DNA from: Branchiostoma floridae
Lineage: Eukaryota > Chordata > Leptocardii > Amphioxiformes > Branchiostomatidae
Assembly: GCF_000003815.2 (NCBI RefSeq)
Contig: NC_049982.1
Coordinates: forward strand, 2,402,897-2,428,346
Length of the DNA: 25,450 nucleotides
Direction: 5' to 3'
This document shows positions 12,178 to 21,369 of this stretch, piece by piece (within the stretch, counting starts at the first letter, position 1; each line of letters begins with the position of its first letter). A model generated the notes under the pieces. It worked only from the letters and a program-made list of their open reading frames with translations. It had not been told where the DNA came from and did not search any database. Both the position numbers and the translations under genes were made by a program.

Positions 12178-13127
12178 TAACCTGGAATCCAGTCTAGTTG
12201 TGGCACGGCCTACCGTAGTTAGTGTAGACTCTCTACGGGGTCAGTGCAGCTCTAAGCCGCCGGTGTAATCATTCACACCCGGTAGCATTTTCCCCGGTTG
12301 GATTTTGCCCAGTGGGAGTTAACGGTGCACACACCAGCGAGAAAAAAGTGACGAAAGGCTTCCGAGGGTCCATGTTTGAGTTGACATTTCTCATTATTTC
12401 CTGCGAAATGACATGAAACGGTTACATGGCTGAAAAGCGTAGGAAATGGTGTGTTTTCGGTGCAAATTTGTGTTTTGGTCCGCGTCTTACTTCCGGGATA
12501 TTCCTACGCCTGAATGTGATTCGGCTCGTGACCTAGATTTACCTCTGAAGCGCTGTGTTAAGCCTAGTTGTAATGCCGCGCGCCGTGGATGATTAAAAAA
12601 ACTGTAGTACTAGAATTTTCTTTATAATTAGCTGGATTACTCGTTAGGTTTTCCTCTTTCTGACAGTATCAGTCGTGTTTGCCGGAAAAATCATCTTCAT
12701 GTTTTTCTTTCAATGCCCAAATGCCCGATTTTTTGCATTATCCTTACATGAAAATAATGTTTTTTTCCTGTAATTTTTTAAAATCAGAGAAGTTGAAGGA
12801 TCGAAACTTAGTTTATGTTGTAGCTAAAGGAATATGCTTTCACCAGATATACAGTTATTTTGCTTCAGGATAATTCCCTGGTAGAGCTGGTCGCTAGACT
12901 TTAGGGTATGCCGCCTCCAATTGAAACCCCAAATAAACTGGTGTGTGCCCCCTTAATTAATGGGCTGGCCGGCAATTAACTCCCACTGGGCCAAGTCTAA
13001 CCGCGTGAAAATCCTACCGGGTGTGAATGTTTACCCCGGCGGCTGAGAGCTACACTGGCCCCGTAGAGAGCCTAAACTAACTACGGTAACGTAAGGCCGA
13101 GCCAGTAGTAGACTGGATTCCAGGTTA
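12178..13127. mobile_element. 950-bp foldback element with ~165-bp TIRs and 9-bp TSD (MuDR-like)
   Basis: The ends TAACCTGGAATCCAGTCTA and TAGACTGGATTCCAGGTTA are perfect inverted repeats; similarity continues inward for roughly 165 bp (CTCTCTACGGGG, CATTCACACCCGGTAG, GCCCAGTGGGAGTTAA on the left, complements on the right). AGCCGAGGG flanks it at 12169-12177 and 13128-13136. Long TIRs plus a 9-bp duplication fit the MuDR/Mutator superfamily. The ~600-bp AT-rich centre has no transposase frame, so it is non-autonomous. Confidence 0.85.
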
Positions 13128-13251
13128 AGCCGAGGGGAACGTCCGAGCGGCAGCCGACCGCAATCAGGCAGACACGAGGCGCCGCACGGGCCGCACACAT
13201 GTCACTGCCTCCTGCGGGACACGCCCAGCCGGGGAAGGTCATGCTGATTAA

Positions 13252-13755
13252 AGGTGCACTCTCACTGCACTTGGGGCACCGGTGCGGCATAGCCTGGGCA
13301 CCATTCTCCGCGGTCGGCTTTGGGGAGCTTTACCCGGCACCGACCTGCTTCTGTCAGCCTGTCTGATTAGCTGCCCTTTGAGATTTCGTCGATAGAGTTT
13401 GTAGCCGGCCTTTTGAGTTTACCCCGCCCGCGACTAAATTAATCTAACCCCGTAAGAACTCCCCCGGCCTGTACCAATTAACTGTACGGGCGGTCACCTC
13501 TACACCGCCGAGCGCCTCGATGGTATGGTTCCCAGGCTAGTGCGGCACTGCGGGGTTCGTTCACTGCGGCACTGTTTTCTTTTTTTCGGAACTTTTGGTA
13601 ACTTGGATATTGCGTATTACGCAAAAGTATGACTTAGAAAACAACAAAAATACACAAAACGGAAAACAGTTCGTTCTTCATGTCTGTAATACGTTGAGTC
13701 ATCTACGAACCCCGCAGTGCCGCACCGGTGCCCCAAGTGCAGTGAGAGACCACCT
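13252..13755. mobile_element. MITE of the ~240-bp family, interrupted by a nested element
   Basis: Left end AGGTGCACTCTCACTGCACT, TGGGGCACCGGTGCGGCA; right end TGCCGCACCGGTGCCCCAAG, TGCAGTGAGAGACCACCT. TAA flanks both sides (13249-13251, 13756-13758). Subtracting the 250-bp nested element and its 8-bp TSD leaves 246 bp, the family's normal size. The core TTGCGTATTACGCAAAAGTA is intact. Confidence 0.88.
13290..13539. mobile_element. 250-bp TIR element nested in the MITE, 8-bp TSD
   Basis: It starts TAGCCTGGGCACCAT and ends ATGGTATGGTTCCCAGGCTA. GTGCGGCA is duplicated at 13282-13289 and 13540-13547. Its terminal sequence is that of the 424-bp element at 5223-5646 inside the EGF-donor array, though the interiors differ. 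An 8-9-bp duplication is compatible with hAT or MuDR-type transposition; I cannot assign the superfamily. No coding frame. Confidence 0.85.
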
Positions 13756-13799
13756 TAAATCTCCAAGTAGAGATTAGTTAGGCCTAGGCTGACTTTTAA

Positions 13800-14660
13800 A
13801 ATGTTTAAGGTACTCTTTTTTTTTACCTCCATAAAAAATGAGGTATAGTTTTTGGTGTGTCTGTCTGTGTGCCCGTCTGTCTGTCTGTGTGTCTGTTTGT
13901 GTTTCCCGATATAGCGCTGCCATGTGTTCGGCAATTGGTTGCATTCAATAAACTATCGTTATAAAAAAATTGAACTTCTTTTCACATCAAAGAGCTGATA
14001 TTTACCTTCATTAGCATAGAAGTAGATAGTTAAAAGTTTCCGCAGGAACGTTTCCCAATTTTTTCATACACAATGAACCTAATCAATGAACAAGTAACTT
14101 ACCTAATGGACAAAGAATTAGAATGACCTTCTGAACAAATAACTTAATGGGCGAATAATTAGAATGACCTTGTGTCCTTGCCCAGTACGTCTGTGTCTAA
14201 CCACATATGATGACCCCCCCCCCCCCCCTGGCGTGGTGCAAGACCGGACGTGCAACTTTCCGCTGAGTCATTCAGAGTTCTGTTTCAACAATCGGCAAGG
14301 CTAAGTGGGTCTTTAAGAAACAAAGTCCTTTTGCAAAGTGATGTGTGAATTAATGAACAATAAATGTACATAAAAACGTGAAAGTCGCTACACAGGTTGC
14401 CTACCCCCCACCCCCCATTCCCAGTCGGTATTCACTGCAGCACCGTACAGAGACCAAAGTTTACAGCATTTACTTCAGAATTTAAATATGATGTATATTT
14501 AAAAGATGTATGATTTAAAAGTGAAGATTCAGAAAGTAAGCATCGGCTTTTATCTAGGAAATTCATTCAGCAATCTGTCAACTTTTTATCATGGTACCAG
14601 CGTTCATAGAACCTGGGCTGTAGTGCGTAGAGTTGAAACGAGGCCACAATGCAGGCACTG
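13800..14660. other. No gene; microsatellite and homopolymer
   Basis: A GTCTGTCTGT-rich microsatellite lies at 13852-13905 and a 15-C run at 14214-14228. The diverged pair AACAAGTAACTTACCTAATG / AACAAATAACTTAATGGGCG near 14090-14160 looks like a small tandem duplication. No exon or terminal repeat recognised. Confidence 0.5.
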
Positions 14661-14669
14661 CGCGTGCGT

Positions 14670-15080
14670 CAACATTTCAAACCCGTTGCCCAGGTTTGGT
14701 TTAGCGAGGCGAGTATAAGTTAAAAGTGGGGACCTCCCTTCAAAGACAATGATAATCATTATAACGTTTGCAATCATCCAACACTACCATAAAAGTTGCT
14801 GAAATTTTGGTCTTTAAAGATCTCGTCATACTTCATTTAATAAACATTTCTAAATGGGTGATCACAGTAATAATGTTACGACGTACCAATACAAATTTCA
14901 AACATGTTGCCCAGGTTTGGTTTAGCGAGGCTTTCATAATTAAAAAATGTTTGCAATCATTCAAGACAAGAACACTATAAAAGTTATTGAAATGTTGATA
15001 ATTAAATGCCCCCGTCCTATCTAATTAAATTCACTTTACTAAATAGTTAAGCACTGTGATAATGTTACGACGAACCAAAT
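14670..15080. repeat. Imperfect tandem duplication, ~190-220-bp unit
   Basis: TTGCCCAGGTTTGGTTTAGC occurs at 14686 and 14907, GTTTGCAATCAT at 14766 and 14949, and AATGTTACGACG at about 14872 and 15061. Order is the same in both copies, with spacing varying from 183 to 221 bp because of internal deletions. No coding frame. Confidence 0.7.
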
Positions 15081-15081
15081 T

Positions 15082-15590
15082 AATGCATTGCAAGTCGAGG
15101 CATATATATATGTACTTGCAGTTGTTTTCAAAGCAAATCATATTTGCATAGATAAAATAAAAGGTGAGGTGACGAAAAAGAAGACCATTTGCCTTTTTGA
15201 TAATTGGCCTTGATGTGTTTGCTTTTCTAACAAAAGACGCCCAGCCATTCCTCAAGTACTGAAGGTCTCAACGTAACGGCTGACCTTTTGTATCTAATTT
15301 GCCTTAAAGGGCAATTTAGCAATTTTCCAATGTTAGGCTTTTTTTCGTTAATTCTTCGAGATGAGATGATGGGAGGTGATTTTATTGTGCAAATCAGATG
15401 TTTCGTTTTTCTAATCAGAGTTTTAAATTTTAAGTTTCAAACAAATGAGAAGAGATGGTAAAGTTAAACAAGATATTTTTAAATGGTTTTAAGAAGTGTT
15501 TGTTTATCCACGCGTGTGTGTTTGAAAAAGTTCGCGCGTGGCCAGATGTGATTGTACGGACTGTGTGTGTTTATGTTAATGCGTATAGGT
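15082..15590. other. No recognised feature
   Basis: AT-rich sequence with a short TATATATAT run near 15104. The frames over 15455-15748 on both strands are created by the repeat-rich transposon end that begins at 15597. Confidence 0.45.
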
Positions 15591-15596
15591 CCCCTC

Positions 15597-16804
15597 TCAC
15601 TGGACGTGGGGCACGCTTGCGGCATTGCTGTGTTCGAAAACGCAGATGTACCCCCACGGAACCTAGAGGTGCCCACGCGAAACCTAGAGGTGCCGCAAGC
15701 AAACCTAGAAGTGCCGCAAGCAAGCGCGACGTTTTTTTGAAAGTTTAAAAATAACGCAAGTGGCAAGATGCCCCAACAGTGCCCCAACGATGCCCCAACA
15801 GTGCCCCAACAATGCCTCCACAGTGCCGCCACCACGCCCCAAACACTATCAATGATATATTTTGCCTATTTTACATGCACCAAGAATCCTTTTCACCGAA
15901 AAGCTATTTTAGATGCATTTCTAATATTTTTACAGCGGTTTTCGATCCAGTTACAGCATTGCGAATTCCACAAAACTTACCTTGTATCCGTATTCAAAGT
16001 TAACTTAAAAATACATCTTTTGATTTATTTAATGGAAAGTAGGTCAGTTTTTTATTTGAAAACAAACAAAAAATAAGTAAATGGTCTATCGATTAACCTA
16101 CGGATGCAGAGAAAAAGATTATCGTACAACGTTCACTAGAGAGAAATTATCTATGTGAGATGATAACTTTGCTTTTGAGTTTGCGTTAAAACGTTATAAG
16201 CAGTGTAATCATTGCTGGTAGGCTGCCGCCGATAAAAAATACATATATAATACAAATATGATAGACTTAGACATCATCAATAGGCTGGCAAGCCATCCAC
16301 CGACAGTGAAAATACTCCGCGTCATACAAAAAAGTATGAAATATCAAACATTTTCATTTTAAAAATTTGCAAAATTGGTGAATAAACATCAAGGAGCTTG
16401 ATAAACATATAAACATACATCATTACACATAACGTTACATGGTGCAAAACGTACACATGGAGTCAAATCTGGTATATGGTTCGTGTCCGTTCATTCGGGT
16501 CATTTCCTTTACTGTAAAGTCTTTCAAGGTTATTTGTAGCATATGCATCATATAATTCATTATCATGAGGGAAATCTTTTCATTATAAATCTCATTTTTG
16601 GGCATTTCTCGTCATTTTACAGTGATTTTTCATCAATTGACAACGCTGCAATTGTCAATAACATGTTCATTTAGTCTAGACACACAACAGTGCCGCACGT
16701 CAGTGTGAGTGCAAGACAAAATCGGCGAAATTAACACAACAGAACCGCAGTGAACGAACGCAGCAATGCCGCAAGCGTGCCCCACGTCCAGTGAGAGGGG
16801 ACCT
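15597..16804. mobile_element. 1.2-kb relative of the ~240-bp MITE family
   Basis: Arms AGGTCCCCTCTCACTGGACG / TGGGGCACGCTTGCGGCATT and their complement ending GTGAGAGGGGACCT are near perfect and belong to the same family as 6877-7122. TAT is repeated on both sides (15594-15596, 16805-16807). About 960 bp of unrelated DNA lies between. It is either an insertion into a MITE or a longer source element. No transposase frame is visible. Confidence 0.78.
15660..15835. repeat. Two short tandem arrays (21 bp x3 and 11 bp x5-6)
   Basis: AACCTAGAGGTGCC-type 21-bp units run 15660-15722, then GCCCCAACAGT-type 11-bp units run from 15770. Both lie just inside the left arm of the 1.2-kb element. The 21-bp unit reads as a heptapeptide repeat in several frames, but there is no gene here. 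Confidence 0.8.
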
Positions 16805-16805
16805 T

Positions 16806-16876
16806 ATGTGTGCGTGTGTGTTTAGGTATGTCTGTGTGTGTGTATCTGTGTATGTATGTGTATATGACATTGTGTA

Positions 16877-16922
<46 letters not shown>

Positions 16923-17030
16923 TTTGCGTGTTTGTATATGTGCGTCTGTCGTGAATGTTTGCGTGCGTCTGTTTGTGCGTCATTGTGTGTATGAATGCGT
17001 ATGTGTCTGCGTGGGAGTGTGTGTTTTCTG
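16806..17030. repeat. TG-rich microsatellite
   Basis: TG-rich sequence with a pure (TG)n tract of about 18 units at 16878-16914. It produces valine/cysteine-rich false frames on the plus strand and threonine/histidine-rich ones on the minus strand. Confidence 0.95.
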
Positions 17031-17108
17031 AAGAACGTCGGCCGAGCTCATCGACTCCTAAGACCACAGTAAGTAAATGTTATGGATCACATATCCTGTG
17101 GACTCTTA

Positions 17109-17253
17109 AGGCCCCCTCTCACTTGACGTGCGGCACGCTTGTGGCATTGCTGCGTTCGGAAGATGCTCAACGAATTTCAGAGATAAAGAACGAATTTTCT
17201 TACTTGTTGTGTCTTTTGTGGCCTTCGATGGCACACTTTTACATATTGCGCGA
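17109..17253. mobile_element. MITE (same family as 6877-7122), right half lost in the gap
   Basis: AGGCCCCCTCTCACTTGACG onward matches the element at 6877 almost base for base through ATTGCGCGA, with a few changes (GCTTGTGGC for GCTTGCGGC). TTA precedes it at 17106-17108. The right arm is not seen because the sequence is unknown from 17254. Confidence 0.88.
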
Positions 17254-17353
17254 NNNNNNNNNNNNNNNNNNNNNNNNNNNNNNNNNNNNNNNNNNNNNNN
17301 NNNNNNNNNNNNNNNNNNNNNNNNNNNNNNNNNNNNNNNNNNNNNNNNNNNNN
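17254..17353. other. Assembly gap (100 N)
   Basis: Exactly 100 N, the usual placeholder for unknown length. It falls inside a MITE that has a near-identical copy at 6877, so a repeat-caused assembly break is likely. Confidence 0.98.
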
Positions 17354-17806
17354 GGTCAACATGACGATAAGTACCAAAATGAGCAAAAATGTTGTGTTGT
17401 AACCTAATAACTTTATTCGTAGAAGTGACACTTGTGACGTACCCAGGACTGTAGTTGTAGAAATGAAACTTATTGGATAGTTGTCAAAGTGACACCAATA
17501 TGGAATCCATGAGTGTGGTTACCAACTTTGTTGGTGATGCCATGGCGCCAGTCCACCACACTAATGTCACTTTTACCACACCAGTACATGTCTTGAATAC
17601 AGGAATGAATGCTTTGTTGGCTCTGATACCATGTTTTGTCCCTTTAGTTCTTGTTACAACATTCATCACAACATTATGGTGCTTGTTTCTTCTAAAAATG
17701 TAGCCATCTTGTTTGTTTTTTCACCCATCTTGTTTTTTTCGCCCTATCGGACTATTTTTGCAGTCTGCAGAGGATGTCATCCATAAAATTTACTTGCTGT
17801 GGCCTA

Positions 17807-18140
17807 ATTGCGCGATAGTTGCAGCCAAATTTATGATATTGCTGGTCTTCTAAGTTCTGAGGCAACGGAACCAATCTTTTCAAACAACTGGACCTCAGAT
17901 CAGCAATCGTCATTCTTTCTTTTCTTCTGTTCACTTTTGACGTTTGACATCAGACTATTGACGAAGAGTTGCCTAATCGTTTGCTGGAAGTGATTTTCCG
18001 TGAGTGACACGAATGGATGACTAGGCTCAAAGGTTGACCTTTGCTTGCTAATCTGCCTGCACGCACGCTGAGGTTTGGTGCGTCATGCATACGCTGGCTC
18101 ATTAGGGCCTCATTTCCACCAGACGGCGATCACGCTGCGC
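17807..18140. other. No recognised feature
   Basis: No exon, terminal repeat or tandem array was seen between the two transposons. Confidence 0.45.
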
Positions 18141-18145
18141 TCTTA

Positions 18146-18385
18146 AGGTGGACTCTCACTGCAATTGCGGCACCGGTGCGGCACTGCGGGGGTGACTTAA
18201 CGAACTTTAGAGATAAAGAGCGACTTTTCTCCCGTTTTGTGTATTTTGTTGTCTTCCGGGCCATACTTTTATACATATTACGCAATATCTAAATTATCAA
18301 GAACTGCGGAAATAACACAACCGTGTCGCAGTGAATGAACCCCGCAATGCCGCACCGGTGCCCCAAGTGCAGTGAGAGTCTACCT
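18146..18385. mobile_element. 240-bp MITE with TTA target duplication
   Basis: A complete copy: AGGTGGACTCTCACTGCAAT, TGCGGCACCGGTGCGGCACT on the left and GCACCGGTGCCCCAAGTGCA, GTGAGAGTCTACCT on the right. TTA flanks it at 18143-18145 and 18386-18388. The core TTACGCAATATCTAAATTAT is that of the family. This is a good reference copy for length. Confidence 0.9.
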
Positions 18386-18524
18386 TTACAATGCCCTAAA
18401 ACGGATGTTGGTAATGTTTCGTCTCATATTGGGTGTATGATACAAAATGAAAAAAAAAAAATACAGAACACAAAAAGTGTAAAAATATTTTTTTTTCTTT
18501 CTAAACACTTCGTTGAGCGATCTG

Positions 18525-18770
18525 TGGCATTTCACTGCACTTGGAGCATCGGTGCGGCATTGTGGGTTTCGTTCACTTCAGCACGGTTGTGTCATTTTTG
18601 CCGATTTTTTTCTTATACGAATATAATCTAGATATTGTGTAATGCGTAAAAGTATGACTTAGAAGACAACAAATCGCACAAAAGGCAAGAAAATTCATTC
18701 TTTATCTCTGACATTCGTTGAGTACTCTTTTGAACCCCGCACTTCCGCACCGGTGCAGTAAGCTACCATC
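18525..18770. mobile_element. Degraded MITE of the ~240-bp family, inverted orientation
   Basis: TTTCACTGCACTTGGAGCAT, CGGTGCGGCATTG at the left and CCCGCACTTCCGCACCGGTG, CAGTAAGCTACCA at the right, with the core TTGTGTAATGCGTAAAAGTA. Both arms carry many changes, so it is older than the copy at 18146. Confidence 0.75.
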
Positions 18771-19021
18771 TTTAGTGGGAGGGTAAATTGGAAAGGCAAT
18801 CTCTTTTGCAGTTTGGTGAATTGGAATGAAATGCTTAAGACTAATAACCTATGATATCTGGAACTTCATGATAGTCGATGATTTTTTAACTTAGATGAAA
18901 CAAAAAAGCACGTCTTTAAACGTGTTTAAACATTGATATTACTATATAACCCGCAAAAGCGATACCTAAATGTTCACAATGTATTTTTCATTTGATTTTT
19001 TTATTTCGGTGGTGGAGGTTA

Positions 19022-19205
19022 GACATCCAGGTAATAAGATACGCCAAAAACAGTTGATCAAGAAACTGTATATGATTTTGGAAACGGTCAAACGTTTCAG
19101 ATGGCATCCACCATTTTAAGTCAGTGACACTGACAGCTTCCAAAATCATATCCAGTTGCTTGAGTAACTGTTTTGGGGCGTACGTTTTAAATTGCCCAGA
19201 CATTT
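19022..19205. repeat. Long imperfect hairpin
   Basis: TACGCCAAAAACAGTTGATC, AAGAAACTGTATATGATTTT at 19040-19080 pairs with AAAATCATATCCAGTTGCTT, GAGTAACTGTTTTGGGGCGT at 19142-19181. Weaker pairing continues outward. The loop is ~55 nt. It could be a small foldback MITE; I see no target duplication. The minus-strand frame across it is a by-product of the pairing. Confidence 0.7.
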
Positions 19206-19620
19206 GATAAAGCAGTAGACTGAAATAACAAGTTATCTAACAAAAGAAAACGATGACTCTTGACTTGCTATTCATATTGAATTAGTCATGACGTACTCTC
19301 TAATTGTTTCTAAAATATCAACAGCTCGTTTTCTTCGACCGCTCTGACCCCTGGTCACCTCCCAATTGAATCTCTAACACCTGTTCCTTTCAAACGTCAG
19401 TTACTGATGTTTCCGTGCCACAGATCTAATGTACGCACTTTGTTTCTGACGTTTCTCTCATTTCAGTAAGTGTGGTCTGATCCGAAGGTCGCACGCAAGG
19501 CGACTGTGTACTCAGTTGACTCTTTTGTCATGTTAGCAAATTAGGCATAACGGTAATTGGGAGACTGGCGGTTTGTTCGTGGGAGGAACATTCAGATTTT
19601 TTCTTCTTCGAAAACTCAGA

Positions 19621-19750
19621 GTGGGGTCGTGTGACGTAAAGGTAGGGTACCTGAGAACCCGGAGGTCCCGGCTTGGAATCATGTCTTGTTATCTTTCTTT
19701 GGGAAAGGCAATTAACAAGATTCTCCTCACTACACCCGCGTGTAAACCTG
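19621..19750 (+). mobile_element. Degraded tRNA-derived SINE
   Basis: GTCGTGTGACGTAAAGGTAG, CCGGAGGTCCCGGCTTGGAA and TTTGGGAAAGGCAATTAACA, CCTCACTACACCCGCGTGTA parallel the SINE at 8829-9000 in the same order. The B box is altered (GGCTTGGAATC for GAGTTCGATACC). Confidence 0.65.
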
Positions 19751-19799
19751 ACTTCTGTTGGAAAATAGCCTGTTTGTAATGTCACATCACTACTACATG

Positions 19800-20057
19800 T
19801 AATCTTGATTACTGCTCATGTTAGCCTTGGTGTGCATCGATTATTGTTGAATATGTTGTGTTGTATATATTGAAGACTTTTTAAGACTAAAACTAACAGC
19901 TTAATTCAGCCAGTGTTTTGTCAATGTATGTATGTAGATGTATCCATATATAGATATCCATATATATGTGTTTAGTTGTACTGTAAGTAGTTGTTATACA
20001 TGTAGACCTTACGAAAGTCGCTGTACTTTTGTCGTGTCAATAAAGATAAAGATATAT
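19800..20057 (+). mobile_element. LINE-type 3' end (copy 1)
   Basis: The last ~80 bases before the polyadenylation signal (TTTAGTTGTACTGTAAGTAG through GTCGTGTCAATAAAGAT) are identical to those at 20907-20983. AATAAA is at 20039-20044, followed by an AAAGAT repeat. The upstream border is uncertain and no ORF2 remnant is visible, so it may be a 3'-UTR-only truncation. Confidence 0.65.
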
Positions 20058-20064
20058 GTGTATG

Positions 20065-20240
20065 TTTGTTTGTTTGTTTGTTTGAATAAACAATTGATAT
20101 GATATAAAGGGAAAAGGCAGTGGAAGGAGAGGGATGGGCTCCACCCTCCCATACCGTGCCCTAGACACACTGCATAACAGACAACCCAACGATTTTACGA
20201 CCCAACGATTTTACGACCCAATGATTTTACGACCCCCAAA
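20065..20240. repeat. TTTG microsatellite and 17-bp tandem repeat
   Basis: (TTTG)n of about four units lies at 20065-20084. Three units of AACGATTTTACGACCC (third AATGATTTTACGACCC) lie at about 20188-20236. Confidence 0.85.
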
Positions 20241-20318
20241 AGGTTACGTTTATAGGATTACCTTCACCTTACAAGTCCAGTTGTTATGTGCATGTGGTAC
20301 TTCTAAAATGAGTTATCG

Positions 20319-20540
20319 CTAGTTCACCTTTATTCGCAGGGTAACCTTTATCCGTTGTATTTAACACCAGGGTATTTCGGGATATCAACTTGACGGACGG
20401 AGGTCCAAAAAAAAATGCAAAGTGCATTATAATTTGAAAAAAATGCAATTTGAAACCACTGTCCATCAACGTCATATTCCTAAATATCCTGTTTTTAGGT
20501 ACAACAGATATAGGTTATCCCGCGAATAAAGGTGTACTAG
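20319..20540. mobile_element. 222-bp MITE with CTAGTTCACCTTTATTCGC ends
   Basis: The left end CTAGTTCACCTTTATTCGCA with GGGTAACC is mirrored on the right by GGTTATCCCGCGAATAAAGG, TGTACTAG. The inner inverted words TATCAACTTGACGGAC and GTCCATCAACG also pair. A partial relative lies at 2670-2840. No coding frame. Confidence 0.8.
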
Positions 20541-20890
20541 CGTTATCAACTTGGGTGTAGTGCTACATTGTTCTTGTCTGTACAATTGTGAAAAAAAAAA
20601 AAAAAACGCCCAGAAAAGTTGCGTACTGATTACTATACACGCATCTATGGCCGTCCGATTCCCCTAGGGTAAACGTACTATTCACAGTATTAGAGCTGTT
20701 CACATTACTTTCCGCTTGCTCTAAAGACTTTGCTACCCTCTGCTCGATAGATAAATTCAACTACATTCTGAGAAGCCATTACCCTCACTGTGTACAAGTA
20801 GGCAAATATATCCACGACTGTTTATACCGTAGAACCAATAGTGTAAATGACATGCAAGATCCAATATGTTGACTTATTCATACCTGTAGA
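20541..20890. other. No recognised feature
   Basis: An A run of 17 at 20590-20606 and a 65-codon open frame on the minus strand without domain character. No exon recognised. Confidence 0.45.
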
Positions 20891-20894
20891 TATT

Positions 20895-20990
20895 CATATA
20901 TGTCTGTTTAGTTGTACTGTAAGTAGTTGTTATACATGTAGACCTTACGAAAGTCGCTGTACTTTTGTCGTGTCAATAAAGATTTCTTTC
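20895..20990 (+). mobile_element. LINE-type 3' end (copy 2)
   Basis: The ~80-bp 3' terminus is identical to the one ending at 20044-20048, with AATAAA at 20975-20980. The tail differs: TTTCTTTCTTTG here, AAAGATATATG in copy 1. A sharp 5' boundary near 20903 suggests a very short truncated insertion. Confidence 0.7.
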
Positions 20991-21125
20991 TTTGTCCAAT
21001 GTCTATTCTTTGTCCAGCGATCTACGGAGCTTTGTCGAGGCTAGAACTATTTACAACAAAGAATTTTAGAAATAATGAATAATACCTGGGTCATCACAGT
21101 TATATAAGCACTCATTTCTTGGTAA

Positions 21126-21366
21126 AGGTGGTATCTCACTTCAATTGGGCCACTGGTGTGGCACTGCGCGGTTCGAAAGATTACTCAACGAATTTCAGAG
21201 GTTTTTTTTCTTAACGCTCTGTGTATTTTGTCGTCTTCTAAGTCATAGTTTTACGTATTACGCAATATCGAAATTAGATAATCATTGGCGATAATAACAC
21301 AACAGTGCCGCAGTGAACAAACGCCGTAGTGCCTCAACAGTGGCCCGAGTGCAGTGAGATACCACC
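21126..21366. mobile_element. ~240-bp MITE, diverged arms
   Basis: AGGTGGTATCTCACTTCAAT, GGGCCACTGGTGTGGCACTG at the left and CCTCAACAGTGGCCCGAGTG, CAGTGAGATACCACC at the right, with the core TTACGTATTACGCAATATCG. TAA precedes it; the right duplication is not preserved (AGTTTAA follows). Confidence 0.85.
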
Positions 21367-21369
21367 AGT

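Larger units (their letters stand above)
17059..17806. mobile_element. Second copy of the ~540-bp TIR element, containing a MITE and the gap
   Basis: The left end TAAGACCACAGTAAGTAAAT and right end GGATGTCATCC, ATTTACTTGCTGTGGCCTAA are its TIRs. From 17354 on it aligns with the reverse of 7571-8020 over most of its length (for example CTGCAGAGGATGTCATCC and TAATACAGGAATGAATG-like blocks). A MITE starts at 17109 inside it, and the assembly gap hides where the MITE ends. Confidence 0.82.

Noticed and set aside
13081-13290. Cys/Ala-rich minus-strand frame (FPGWACPAGG...)
   Set aside because: It spans the end of the MuDR-like element, a GC-rich 112-bp spacer and the start of a MITE. No domain or paired splice sites; composition explains the open frame.
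16791-17067. Val/Cys-rich and Thr/His-rich frames
   Set aside because: Produced by the TG microsatellite.
16955-17431. Open frames running through the N gap
   Set aside because: Unknown bases cannot support a reading frame; flanks are MITE and TIR-element sequence.
17473-17703. A 76-codon plus-strand frame with hydrophobic segments
   Set aside because: It lies in the ~540-bp TIR element. The matching copy at 7571-8108 does not keep the frame, so it is not under coding constraint.
18988-19203. A 71-codon minus-strand frame that looks protein-like
   Set aside because: It is created by the two arms of the long hairpin; no homology or splice sites.
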